Part shown: positions 53,087 to 61,570 of the stretch, piece by piece | Layout of the letters: each line of letters starts with the position of its first letter | Position numbering within the stretch: the stretch's first letter is position 1 | Assembly (NCBI RefSeq): GCF_030063135.1 | Contig: NZ_JASISO010000035.1 | Span: 26,107-90,106 of the forward strand | DNA from: Streptomyces sp. G-G2 | GTDB lineage: Bacteria > Actinomycetota > Actinomycetes > Streptomycetales > Streptomycetaceae | Length of the DNA: 64,000 nt | Direction: 5' to 3' | Notes under the pieces: generated by a model | The model's database searches: none | What the model was told of the DNA's origin: nothing | Seen by the model: the letters and a program-made list of their open reading frames with translations, nothing else | Position numbers and translations under genes: made by a program

Positions 53087-53689
53087 TCAGGGGCAGGGCT
53101 CTTCGAACTTGACCGCGGTGAACGCCAGGGGTTGGCCTGTCAGGGCGGTGCCGGGTTTGGGGGTCTGGGCGCAGACCTTCCAGTTCGAGTCCTGGAGCAC
53201 CATGCGGCCCTGGGTCGCGTCCTTGACGGTCATGCTGGTGTTGGACGGCAGGGAACCGCGGACCGCTTTCACGGATTTGCCCGTGAAGTCCGGCATGACG
53301 CCGGCCGCTTGCGGTTCCGGGCCCTGGTCCTTGGTGGGGCAGGTTTCTTCGAGCTTCACGGCGCCGAAATCGAGGGTGGTCTCGGCGGGGACGGTCTGGC
53401 CGGCCGCCGGGGCCTGGGTGCAGACCTTCCAGTGCCGGTCCACGGCCTGGACGCGGCCGCGGCCGAGGGCGTCGTGGGAGGTCAGCGCGGGGAAGCCGGC
53501 CGCCTGTGACTCGTCCTGGGCGCTCTGGAGTCCCTTGCCGACGAGGTTGGGGACGGTGGCCGTCCTCGTCTTCGGGGTGGTCGGCCTGGGCGTGGCAGGT
53601 GTGGTGCCGGTGGGCGCCACGGTCTGACAGCCGGTGAGGGAGAGGAATGCCACGGCGCCGAGGGCCGCGAAGGTGCGATGTGTGCGCAT
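53087..53689 (-). CDS. Lipoprotein with two PASTA domains
   Basis: 200 residues, ATG at complement 53689. Signal sequence with lipobox LSLTGC (Cys about 21), a Thr/Pro linker, then two PASTA-like repeats (about 45-115: VPNLVGKGLQSAQDESQAAG; about 130-200: MPDFTGKSVKAVRGSLPSN), each ending in a Cys-containing WKVC turn and a terminal ETCP or EEPCP. PASTA domains bind muropeptides or beta-lactams. Surface-anchored. It follows the lanthionine synthetase gene by 110 bp in the same orientation, so it may belong to that transcript. Confidence 0.82.
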   Translation of the reverse strand: MRTHRTFAALGAVAFLSLTGCQTVAPTGTTPATPRPTTPKTRTATVPNLVGKGLQSAQDESQAAGFPALTSHDALGRGRVQAVDRHWKVCTQAPAAGQTVPAETTLDFGAVKLEETCPTKDQGPEPQAAGVMPDFTGKSVKAVRGSLPSNTSMTVKDATQGRMVLQDSNWKVCAQTPKPGTALTGQPLAFTAVKFEEPCP

Positions 53690-53799
53690 CCGGACATGGT
53701 CGTCACGGGGCGCACCTAATGCGTGGGGAGTAACCGGTCTGTGATGTGTGGATGCCCGTGCCGTGTCAGGTCCTGCGGGGCGGGGCCGGGCCGGGACGG

Positions 53800-56421
53800 T
53801 CAGCCGATCAGGCCCAGTCGGGGGGTGGTTCGGGTGTGGAGGCGGCGGAGGAAGGAGAGGACGCCCGCGGAGCCGGTGGCCCAGGTGGCCGTGGGGGTGG
53901 TGAGGCCGGTGTCCGGGAAGGTGGGGCGGGAGCGGGGGCCGCCGCTGCGGGTCAGGATGATCAGCGCGATGGTTTCGGCGGCCCTCCGGAACTCCTCGGA
54001 GGCGGCGGCCGACGAGGCTCCGGCCAGGTCCAGCATCAGGTCGCCCACCCCGGACAGGCCGCAGCACTGGCCGACCAGCGGCATGCGTGGGGCCAGGGTG
54101 GCGCAGGTGCGGGCGCTGCGCTGGGCGAGGGTGAGGTACGCCGGTTCGCCCAGGCGGTCGGCGGCGCGGACCAGGACCGTCCCGATGCCGGCGAGGCCGC
54201 GGCACCACGAGCCGTAGCGGCGGGTCGCGCCCGGTGCCCGGGCCGCCGCGATGATGTCCGGGGTGACCGAGGCCAGGCGGGCGCAGGCCTCCTCGGCGGC
54301 GCGGACGGCCTCCGGGTCGCCCGTGGCGCTGCCGAATTCGAGCAGGAAGTACGCCACGCCCGCGCCGCCGTGCGCGAGGCCCTCGTCCAGCGCGGCGCTG
54401 CCGGTCGTACGGGCGCCCGCCGGGGTCAGCCGGGCCCGGCCGGACGTCAGCATCCGCTGGCACTCGGCGGCGACGGCCACGTGCGCGTCGGCGCCCGCCC
54501 CGTCGGCCGCGCCCCGGGCGAGCAGCAGTCTGCCGACGCCGATGCCCGCGACCCCCTCGATGAGGTCGGCTTCGGGCGGCCCGCCGTCCGGTGCCCGGGT
54601 CGGGAGGGCCGGTTGCGTCGGGTACGCCGGGGCGGGCGCCACTCCCGCCTCCGCCAGGAAGAGGTCCACCCCGGCGCGCCCCGCGTAGAAGCCCGGCGAC
54701 AGGTTCCTGGACTGGTCCGCCGTCCACCGCGCCAGCGCGTCGACGGCCTCGGGCACACCGGGCCGGTGCGTGTGGTGGAGGAGTTCCAGACCCAGCCCGG
54801 AGCTTCCGCCGTAGACGTCGATCGGCGTGGGGACGGGCGAGCGGGCGGCCAGTTCCGGGTCGGCGATCCGGCGCGCCTCGGCCACGCAGTACTCCGCCGT
54901 GTGCGCGATGACCTCCTGGAGCAGGACGTCGTCCAGCCGGGGCCGGGGCCGGGGCAGCGGCCGGGGGAGCCGCCGCGATGCCGGGGACGGGTCCGGTGTC
55001 CCGGTACGGAGCCCGGCCGCGGCGGAGGTCCGCACGGCCGGGTCGAAGCTCATCAGGCCGCCGATCGCCGCCCGCAACCCCCCGTGGGCACGGCCCGGCA
55101 GTGCCCACGCCAGGCCCTCCAGGGTCCGGTCCCGGTTGATCGCGGCGTCGGTGCCAGCGCCGGTGCCAGCGCCCGTGCCCGTACCCGTGTCCACGATCAC
55201 CGGGTCCAGGCCCGTGGCGGCGAAGCACAGGGTCGCGCCCAGCGCGTAGTAGTCGTCGGCGGGCGCGGCCGGACCGGTCGCCCGCAGCACCGGGGCGCTG
55301 TAGCCGGGGGTCGCGCCCCTCGGGCCGACGCCGTTCAGCTCGCTGATCCCGAAGTCGATCACGTGGCACAGGCCCGCGCCGTCGAGGACCACGTTGTTCG
55401 GCTTGAGGTCGCGGATGACCACGCCCCGCCCGTGGATCTCGTCCACGATGCGCAGCAGCCGGGTGGCCAGCTCGGGCAGGGCGTCAGGGGAACGCGGGGG
55501 ACGGGCGTCGGCGTACGGGCCGTTCTCCTGGACGTCCCGGCGCAGGTCCCGGTCGCCGCAGTCGCTCATCACCAGGTACTCGTCGGGCTGGTGGCGGAAG
55601 TAGTCCAGCCCGCGGGGCACTCCGGTGACCGGGGCCAGGGCGGCGAGGATCCCGCGCTCGTTGCGCAGTCGGTCGCGGCTGTCCGTACCGGTCGGGTCCT
55701 CGGACACGAAGGCCCGTGCCTGCTTGACCACCACGGTCCGGCCGGAGGAACGGTCGAGCGCGCGGTAGACGTTGCCCTGCGGGGTGCGCACGATTCCGGC
55801 GGTGATCTCGTAGCGCCCGCCGCCGAGACCCCGGACGGACCGCCCGCCCGCGGGGCCGGTCCGGGCGGCAGCGGTCGGGAAGGGGTCCTCGGCCCAGGGC
55901 GGGCAGCGGTACGCGCCGACGGCGAGCCCGTCGAAGAGCTGGCCGTCGGGCCCGGTCATGACCGATTCGAGCCGCCCGCCGCGGCCGGTCCGGTACTCGC
56001 CGGTGAAGGGCCCGTAGCGGTAGTAGACGGGGGAGCGCGGGTCGATCCGCCGGTCGCTGACGACCTGCGGCCCCTCCCGGTCACGCAGCACGCCGACCAG
56101 CTCCGCGCCGATCTCCGCGACGGTGCCGGGCAGGGGGTACACCGTGATCGCCTTGCCCACGACGCCCGGGCCGCCCACCCCGGAATTGATGGCCCGCAGC
56201 GTTTCCGGATCCTTGGCGTACTTCGCGTGGCAGACGTGCCGCCGCAGTACCGGCAGGACGAGCGCGGTGACGGCCGCCAACTCGTCGGGGCGGGCCGAGA
56301 GGTGCAGTTTCCAGCCGTGGTCCACCGCCGGCATGCGCGGATCGGTCAGATATGTCCACGTCGCGTCGGACCATCCGTTCCGTGCGTCCCTTCCATCGCC
56401 GCCGGCGGTGGACCCGGCCAC
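53800..56421 (-). CDS. Three-domain lanthionine synthetase (LanL/LanKC-type)
   Basis: 873 residues. GTG at complement 56421 lies two bases after the precursor stop; a later Met would remove conserved sequence. Lyase-like N-terminal domain (about 15-200) with VDHGWKLHLSARPDEL, whose His/Lys correspond to the family's elimination residues. Kinase (about 205-470): Lys in TVVVKQARAF, catalytic loop VIRDLKPNNVVLD, Mg site HVIDFGIS. Cyclase (about 505-873): GFYAGRAGVDLFL, zinc-ligand Cys in SWCRGLAGIG (about 740) and Cys-Cys in QCCGLSGVG (about 786-787). Retained zinc ligands favour class IV over class III. It phosphorylates Ser/Thr, eliminates to dehydroamino acids and adds Cys thiols to form lanthionine. 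Confidence 0.9.
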   Translation of the reverse strand: MAGSTAGGDGRDARNGWSDATWTYLTDPRMPAVDHGWKLHLSARPDELAAVTALVLPVLRRHVCHAKYAKDPETLRAINSGVGGPGVVGKAITVYPLPGTVAEIGAELVGVLRDREGPQVVSDRRIDPRSPVYYRYGPFTGEYRTGRGGRLESVMTGPDGQLFDGLAVGAYRCPPWAEDPFPTAAARTGPAGGRSVRGLGGGRYEITAGIVRTPQGNVYRALDRSSGRTVVVKQARAFVSEDPTGTDSRDRLRNERGILAALAPVTGVPRGLDYFRHQPDEYLVMSDCGDRDLRRDVQENGPYADARPPRSPDALPELATRLLRIVDEIHGRGVVIRDLKPNNVVLDGAGLCHVIDFGISELNGVGPRGATPGYSAPVLRATGPAAPADDYYALGATLCFAATGLDPVIVDTGTGTGAGTGAGTDAAINRDRTLEGLAWALPGRAHGGLRAAIGGLMSFDPAVRTSAAAGLRTGTPDPSPASRRLPRPLPRPRPRLDDVLLQEVIAHTAEYCVAEARRIADPELAARSPVPTPIDVYGGSSGLGLELLHHTHRPGVPEAVDALARWTADQSRNLSPGFYAGRAGVDLFLAEAGVAPAPAYPTQPALPTRAPDGGPPEADLIEGVAGIGVGRLLLARGAADGAGADAHVAVAAECQRMLTSGRARLTPAGARTTGSAALDEGLAHGGAGVAYFLLEFGSATGDPEAVRAAEEACARLASVTPDIIAAARAPGATRRYGSWCRGLAGIGTVLVRAADRLGEPAYLTLAQRSARTCATLAPRMPLVGQCCGLSGVGDLMLDLAGASSAAASEEFRRAAETIALIILTRSGGPRSRPTFPDTGLTTPTATWATGSAGVLSFLRRLHTRTTPRLGLIG

Positions 56422-56423
56422 CG

Positions 56424-56606
56424 CTAGGAGTTGTTCTCGCAGGCGAAGCGGGTGGTGGCGGTGACCCACGGGTCGGCGAGACACGCCGTGGGTTCGAGGT
56501 CGGAGCGGTCGTCGTCCTCGAACACGATCGACTCCTCATCGACCTCCAGGGGGCCCGCGTCGCGGACTTCGTCGAGCTTCGGGAGCAACGGTGTGGCTGT
56601 GGGCAT
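56424..56606 (-). CDS. Lanthipeptide-type precursor peptide
   Basis: 60 residues, ATG at complement 56606 with a strong GGAGGCG ribosome binding site, ending two bases before the synthetase start. Leader (about 1-38) starts MPTATPLLPKLDEVRDAGPL and turns acidic (EVDEESIVFEDDDRSD); LLPKLDEV resembles the short amphipathic recognition helix of class III/IV leaders. The C-terminal 20-odd residues are core-like: Cys42 and Cys56, Thr40, 49, 51 and 52, Ser60. Thr-x-Cys spacings suit one or two (methyl)lanthionine rings. I do not recognise the product; it may be new. Confidence 0.85.
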   Translation of the reverse strand: MPTATPLLPKLDEVRDAGPLEVDEESIVFEDDDRSDLEPTACLADPWVTATTRFACENNS

Positions 56607-56822
56607 GTGACGCCTCCGTGTCGTGTCGCGCAATCCCTGATGGGCTGGATCCCGAAGGTAGGGAGATTCGAACGGCGTGCCAAGGGGTCAAACGCGCAGT
56701 TCCGGCCCGCCGCGGGCGCGGGGTGCGGCCGAGGGGGGAGACGGCGTCCTTGGTGGGATACGGGTCATTTTTTTGCCTGGATTTGAAACCTTGTGCGAGA
56801 TTCGCGCATCAGGAGAAGAGGG

Positions 56823-56858
56823 ATGCCAAGCCGTTCTGTCCAGCAGGGGCAGTCATGA
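56823..56858 (+). other. Possible 11-codon leader ORF before the first esterase
   Basis: ATG 56823 follows a near-perfect AGGAGAAGAGGG and encodes MPSRSVQQGQS then TGA, 18 bases before the esterase start. Strong initiation sequence and position suggest a translated leader peptide that could modulate the esterase gene. Too short for composition evidence. Confidence 0.3.
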
Positions 56859-56876
56859 CCGTTCGGAGCGAAGTCC

Positions 56877-58253
56877 GTGCACCAGTACCCGCAGCGCCCG
56901 CGGCCCGACGACCAGCCGTACCAGGATCCGAGCGGTCATCAGGCACCGGACCACTCCGGTCGGTCCGGTCACTCGGGCCATTTCGGCCGCTCGGGTCACT
57001 CCGGCCGCTCCGATGACGCCGGCCATGCCGGTCAACCCCAGCCGTACGACCTCCAGCCCCAGCCGTACGACCTCCGGACCCCGTCGTACGAGGCCCGGCC
57101 CCACCCGTACGAGCCCCAGCACCAGCCCCCGCGGAGCCCTCCGACGCCGCCGTCCGGACCCTCGGGCGGCCGGGGGCGCGGCGAGGGGCCCCGGAGGTCC
57201 CGGCGCGGGGTGTGGATCAGCGCCGCGCTCGCCGTGGTCCTGGTGGCGGGCGGCGGGGGCTTCGCGGCCTGGAAGCTGGACTGGTTCTCGGGCGACGGCG
57301 ACCCTGTGAGCTTCGGCGGGACCCCGGCCGCGGGCGCCTCCGCCCCCGGCGGCAGCGGCGGCGGCAAGGAAGCGCCGAAGCCGAGCGGTGACCCGGACGT
57401 CCAACTGGAGACCGGGCCGCGGGCCGAGTTCAAGCAGACGGGCAGCCTGGACGACGGCACGAAGATAGCCAAGACCCGGCTGACCGGGGCGAAGTCCGGG
57501 TTCACGGGTGACGTGTGGGTGTGGGCCCCCAAGGAGTACTACGAGCCCACGTACGCCAAGAGTGCCTTCCCGGTGATGATCGCGCTCCCCGGCGGCAACG
57601 GCTTCCCGGCCAACTACTGGTCCGACCGCAGCCTCGGCCTCCAGAAGGCCATCAGCGAGGGCGTCCAGGCGGGCACCAGCCTGCCCTTCGTGCTGATCAT
57701 GCCGGTGCTGAACCCGGACGAGAAGAACTACTACGACGGCTCCGACATCCCGGGCCAGCCCAAGATGGGCACCTGGATCGCCGAGGACGTACCGGACTTC
57801 GCCAAGGCCAATTTCCGTACGTACAAGTCCCGTGACGGCTGGGCCTTCATGGGGTCCTCCTCCGGTGCGTTCGTCGGCCTCAAGGAGGTGCTCCAGCACC
57901 CCGACCGGTTCAAGGCCGTGATCGCCAGCGGCGGCGAGATCGTTCCCGACTCCCCGCTGTGGAAGGGGGACACCAAGGGAATGGACGAGAACAACCCGCG
58001 CAAGCTCGCCCAGAAGCTGATCGACGCCAAGGGCCCCGAGGTCTACATCAACTTCCAGATCGGTACGAAGGAGAAGGACCGGGCCCGGATGGAGAAGTTC
58101 CAGACGGAGTTCGGCAAGGGCCCGGTCAAGGTCACCATCCGGGACATCCAGAACGGCGAGCACAACGGCTGGCACTACGTGCGGGGCATGAAGGAAGGCT
58201 CGCTGGAGTGGATCAGCAAGGTGCTGAAGGGCCCCAAGTCCGCCGAGGGCTGA
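56877..58253 (+). CDS. Membrane-anchored esterase (esterase D/antigen 85-like), paralogue 1
   Basis: 458 residues, GTG 56877 with GGAGCGAAG upstream. A repetitive Gly/Ser/His/Pro/Tyr-rich N-terminus of about 105 residues (HSG and QPQPYDL repeats) precedes one transmembrane helix (WISAALAVVLVAGGGGFAAW), so the catalytic domain faces outward. Domain (about 165-455): FTGDVWVWAPKEYYEPTYAK, ALPGGNGFPANYW, nucleophile Ser in AFMGSSSGAFVG and a late His in NGEHNGWHYV. Alpha/beta hydrolase of the putative esterase family. Closely similar to the next gene. Divergent from the lanthipeptide precursor. Confidence 0.85.
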   Translation: MHQYPQRPRPDDQPYQDPSGHQAPDHSGRSGHSGHFGRSGHSGRSDDAGHAGQPQPYDLQPQPYDLRTPSYEARPHPYEPQHQPPRSPPTPPSGPSGGRGRGEGPRRSRRGVWISAALAVVLVAGGGGFAAWKLDWFSGDGDPVSFGGTPAAGASAPGGSGGGKEAPKPSGDPDVQLETGPRAEFKQTGSLDDGTKIAKTRLTGAKSGFTGDVWVWAPKEYYEPTYAKSAFPVMIALPGGNGFPANYWSDRSLGLQKAISEGVQAGTSLPFVLIMPVLNPDEKNYYDGSDIPGQPKMGTWIAEDVPDFAKANFRTYKSRDGWAFMGSSSGAFVGLKEVLQHPDRFKAVIASGGEIVPDSPLWKGDTKGMDENNPRKLAQKLIDAKGPEVYINFQIGTKEKDRARMEKFQTEFGKGPVKVTIRDIQNGEHNGWHYVRGMKEGSLEWISKVLKGPKSAEG

Positions 58254-58431
58254 CGCGCACCGCCTGACGCGCGCAGCCTGACGTGCGCCGGTCCGACGCA
58301 CGGCCCGACGCACATCACTGCCGCCGGAGGCAACCCAACCCACCTTTCATCCCTCTCATAGGGGTGTAAGGGGGACCAAACGGTCCTGCCCGCGCCCTTC
58401 CAGGGCGCCGGAGAAGGAACGGGACGATTCC

Positions 58432-59676
58432 GTGCAGCATGACCACCAGCACCAGCGAGACCTCGCGACCGGCCACGAGCCCGAGCCCGCGACCGGCCAC
58501 GCGACCGGCCACCCGGGGCGGGCGGCCGGGGCCGGCCGTCCCAAGCGCCGCCGCAGGCTGCTGATCAGCGGCTCCCTCGCCCTCGCGCTCACCGCGGGGG
58601 GCGGCGCGGCGGCGTACCAGTTCGGGCTCTTCTCCGACATCGGCGAACCGATGTCCTTCGGCCGGCTCCAGGACACCGCCGGCCAGGTGGACGCGGAGAA
58701 CGCCGCCCAGCGCGATGCCCGGCCCGGTGTACGGATGCCGACCGGACCCAGGGCCGCCTTCCAGCGCACCGGCCGCCTCCCCGACGGAACCGAGATCGGC
58801 AGGACCACCCTGGCCGGGAAGAAGTCCGGGTTCACCGGCGACGTATGGGTGTGGGCGCCGAAGGAGTACGACGACCCGGCGTACGCGAAGAGCGCCTTCC
58901 CGGTCCTGATCGCCCTGCCCGGCGGCCGCGGCTACCCCACCAACTACTGGGGGACCGGCCCGGGCCTCGGCCTCCAGCAGACCGTGACCGACGGCGCGAC
59001 GTCGGGCAAGAGCCTGCCCTTCCTTCTCGTCATGCCGGTGATCAACGCCGACACCAAGCACCACTTCGACGGTTCGGACATCCCTGGAGAGCCCAGGATG
59101 GGCACCTGGATGGCCGATGACGTACCGGATTTCGTGAAGGCCAATTTCCGTACCTTCGCGTCCCGTGACGGCTGGGCCTTCATGGGGTCCTCCTCCGGCG
59201 GGTTCGGTGCCTTCAAGCACGTACTGAAGTACCCCGACCGGTTCAAGGCGGTCATCGCCAGCGGCGTCGACATAGTGCCCGATTCCCCGCTCTGGAAGGG
59301 GGACACCCGGGCGATGGACGAGAACGACCCGGAGAAGCTCGCCGAGAAACTGATCACGGCGGGCGGCCCCGACGTCTACATCAACTTCCAGATAGGTACG
59401 AAGGAGAGCGGCCGCGACAAGGCCGAGAAGTTCATGAGGGACTACAGCAAGGGCCCTGTGCACACCCGGCTCCAGGTGATCCAGGATGGTGAGCACAATG
59501 GGAAGTCGTACATCCGCGGTATGAGGGAGGGCTCGCTGGAGTGGATCAGCAAAGTACTGCTGCCCCCGACCCCCGACCCGAGCGTGACGCCGGGCGCGCC
59601 GACGAGCGCGACCCCGTCCACGACTCCGGTCCACGGTCCGGGGAAGAGCCCCGATCCCGTCTCCGCCGCGCGATGA
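58432..59676 (+). CDS. Membrane-anchored esterase (esterase D/antigen 85-like), paralogue 2
   Basis: 414 residues, GTG 58432 with GGAACGGGA upstream. A short N-terminus with ATGH repeats (three copies of GCGACCGGCCAC in the DNA, at 58465, 58489 and 58501), Arg cluster, then a membrane helix (LLISGSLALALTAGGGAAAYQF). The domain repeats the motifs of paralogue 1: FTGDVWVWAPKEYDDPAY, ALPGGRGYPTNYW, Ser in AFMGSSSGGFGA, His in GEHNGKSYI. Its C-terminus has a Thr/Pro-rich tail absent from paralogue 1. A tandem duplication with diverged ends. Its stop overlaps the protease start by 4 bp. Confidence 0.85.
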   Translation: MQHDHQHQRDLATGHEPEPATGHATGHPGRAAGAGRPKRRRRLLISGSLALALTAGGGAAAYQFGLFSDIGEPMSFGRLQDTAGQVDAENAAQRDARPGVRMPTGPRAAFQRTGRLPDGTEIGRTTLAGKKSGFTGDVWVWAPKEYDDPAYAKSAFPVLIALPGGRGYPTNYWGTGPGLGLQQTVTDGATSGKSLPFLLVMPVINADTKHHFDGSDIPGEPRMGTWMADDVPDFVKANFRTFASRDGWAFMGSSSGGFGAFKHVLKYPDRFKAVIASGVDIVPDSPLWKGDTRAMDENDPEKLAEKLITAGGPDVYINFQIGTKESGRDKAEKFMRDYSKGPVHTRLQVIQDGEHNGKSYIRGMREGSLEWISKVLLPPTPDPSVTPGAPTSATPSTTPVHGPGKSPDPVSAAR

Positions 59677-60467
59677 GCAGCACGGTGGTGAAGGGCGCGT
59701 CCGCCGCGGCCGCCGGGATCGCGGCGGTCGTCGCCGTGGCGGTCTTCGAGTCGTCCGGTGCCGACCACCCGGAGGCGATGCCCTTCCCCGCCGTCGGCGT
59801 CCTGATGGCCAACGGGGAGCACTGGTGCACCGCGAGCGTGGTCGACAGCCCCCGGGGCAACGTCGTCGCCACCGCCGCGCACTGCGTGGCCCCGGCCGGT
59901 GAGGACGGCACCCCGGGCGAGGTCGCCCACGACGGCCTCGCCATCGGCGAGCTGTCCTTCGCGCCCGCCTTCTCCGGCGAGGGCAGCGGCACGCAGCCGC
60001 TCGGGCGCTGGAAGGTCAGCGCGATCCACGTGGACGACCGCTGGACGAAGTGGGGCGACGACACCGCCGACTTCGCCTTCCTGACCATCGAGCCGGACAA
60101 GAAGGGCCGCACCGTCCAGCAGGCCGTGGGGCGCGGCGAGGCGCCGTCCCCCGACTGGGCCTCCGGGTACGAGCGCGACGTCACCGCCGTCGGCTACCCG
60201 GACTCGGCGTTCAACCCGAAGAACAAGCCGGTCTCCTGCACCACCCAGACCGTGCACGACACCGACGACCCGAACATGCTCTACATCAGCTGCGCGGGCT
60301 TCTGGACGGGCACCAGCGGCAGCCCCTGGATCGCCGACCGGGGCGGCCCCGGCCAGCCCGGCAGGCTCATCGCGGTGCTCAGCGGCGGGGACACGGACGT
60401 GGACTCCACCGCCGCGCTCTTCGACGGCCGCGCGAAGGCGCTGTACGACCGGGCCGCGCGCGACTGA
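59673..60467 (+). CDS. Membrane-anchored trypsin-like serine protease
   Basis: 264 residues, ATG 59673 overlapping the esterase stop (ATGA); no own ribosome binding site, so translationally coupled. An N-terminal hydrophobic helix (VVKGASAAAAGIAAVVAVAVF) serves as signal or anchor. Chymotrypsin-fold triad: His in VATAAHCVAP, Asp in DDTADFAFLTI, Ser in WTGTSGSPWI. Four Cys, including WCTASV/AHC and the CTT/SCAG pair, fit two disulfides. Extracellular endopeptidase; cleavage specificity unknown. Operon-mate of the esterases. Confidence 0.9.
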   Translation: MSSTVVKGASAAAAGIAAVVAVAVFESSGADHPEAMPFPAVGVLMANGEHWCTASVVDSPRGNVVATAAHCVAPAGEDGTPGEVAHDGLAIGELSFAPAFSGEGSGTQPLGRWKVSAIHVDDRWTKWGDDTADFAFLTIEPDKKGRTVQQAVGRGEAPSPDWASGYERDVTAVGYPDSAFNPKNKPVSCTTQTVHDTDDPNMLYISCAGFWTGTSGSPWIADRGGPGQPGRLIAVLSGGDTDVDSTAALFDGRAKALYDRAARD

Positions 60468-60542
60468 CCGCGCGGCCGCGCGGGCCGGAGCGGACTCCCC
60501 CGGCGGCTCCCCCTGCGACTGCCCCGCCGACGGCCCCTCCGG

Positions 60543-61502
60543 CTACCCCTCCAACTGCACCGGGCGCTTCCGGCGCTCGGTGCTCACGATCACGCACACC
60601 GCCGCGACCACGATCGCGCCGCCGACCAGGATCGGCCAGGTCAGCTCCTCGCCCAGGACCAGCGCGCCGAGGGCGACCGCGACCACCGGGTTGACGTAGG
60701 CGTAGGTGGACACGAGGGAGAGCGGCGCCGACTGGAGCAGCCAGGCGTACGCCGTGAACCCGACCAGCGACCCCATGAGCACCAGGTAGCCGAGCGCCAG
60801 CCAGGAGCGGGTGGAGAAGTCCGCCGGGTCCAGCCCGTGCTGCTCGCCCCGGGCCAGGCCCACGAGGAGCGCGCCGGCGCCGCCCGCGAGCATCTCGTAC
60901 GCGCTCGCCGCGAACGGATCGCCCGGCAGCGGCAGCCGGGACGAGGAGAACGAGCCCAGCGACCACAGCAGCGACCCCGCCAGCACCGACAGCACGCCCC
61001 ACAGCCGCACCTCGCCGCTGAGCCCCGGACTGGTCAGCACGGCCAGACCCGCGAGACCCACGAGGACGCCGCCCAGCGTGCGCGACGGCGGCCGGTCGCC
61101 GGCCGTCAGCCGGAGCAGCACCACCCACATCGGTACGGCGGCCACCATCAGCGCGGCCAGCCCCGACGGCACGGCGGTCTCGGCCAGGACGACCAGGCCG
61201 TTGCCGCCCAGCACCAGCAGCAGCCCGACGGCCACCGCCGAGCCGAGCTGCGCCCGGGTGACCCGCAGGGCACCCGGACCGCCGCCGCGCCAGGCGACCA
61301 GCGCGGCGAGCAGCAGGCCCGCGCAGACGAAGCGGGCCCCGGCGGAGAGGAACGGGGGCATCGTCTCGACGACGATCCGGATCCCGAGGTAGGTCGAGCC
61401 CCAGACGACGTAGACGATCGCGAGGGCGGCCCAGACGGCGGCGGAGACCGGTCTGGTCCGGGAGTCGAGGGGGGAACCGGGGGAGTCGGGTGGTGTCGTC
61501 AC
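60543..61502 (-). CDS. EamA/DMT-family transporter
   Basis: 319 residues, GTG at complement 61502. Ten hydrophobic helices in two EamA repeats (about 22-150 and 165-310); signature VVWGSTYLGIRIVVE and PVVAVALGALVLGEELT. Family members export amino acids, sugars or drugs. No regulator adjoins. Convergent with the protease gene. Substrate unknown. Confidence 0.93.
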   Translation of the reverse strand: MTTPPDSPGSPLDSRTRPVSAAVWAALAIVYVVWGSTYLGIRIVVETMPPFLSAGARFVCAGLLLAALVAWRGGGPGALRVTRAQLGSAVAVGLLLVLGGNGLVVLAETAVPSGLAALMVAAVPMWVVLLRLTAGDRPPSRTLGGVLVGLAGLAVLTSPGLSGEVRLWGVLSVLAGSLLWSLGSFSSSRLPLPGDPFAASAYEMLAGGAGALLVGLARGEQHGLDPADFSTRSWLALGYLVLMGSLVGFTAYAWLLQSAPLSLVSTYAYVNPVVAVALGALVLGEELTWPILVGGAIVVAAVCVIVSTERRKRPVQLEG

Positions 61503-61570
61503 CCCGGGATCCTACGATCGGACAGACGTACGGCCGCACCGGGTTTCCCGAGGGTGTCAGGTCGTGGACC

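Noticed and set aside
60468..60490. Palindrome CCGCGCGGCCGCGCGG as a terminator or operator
   Set aside because: A no-loop GC palindrome of this kind is common by chance in such GC-rich DNA and it overlaps the protease stop region without other support.
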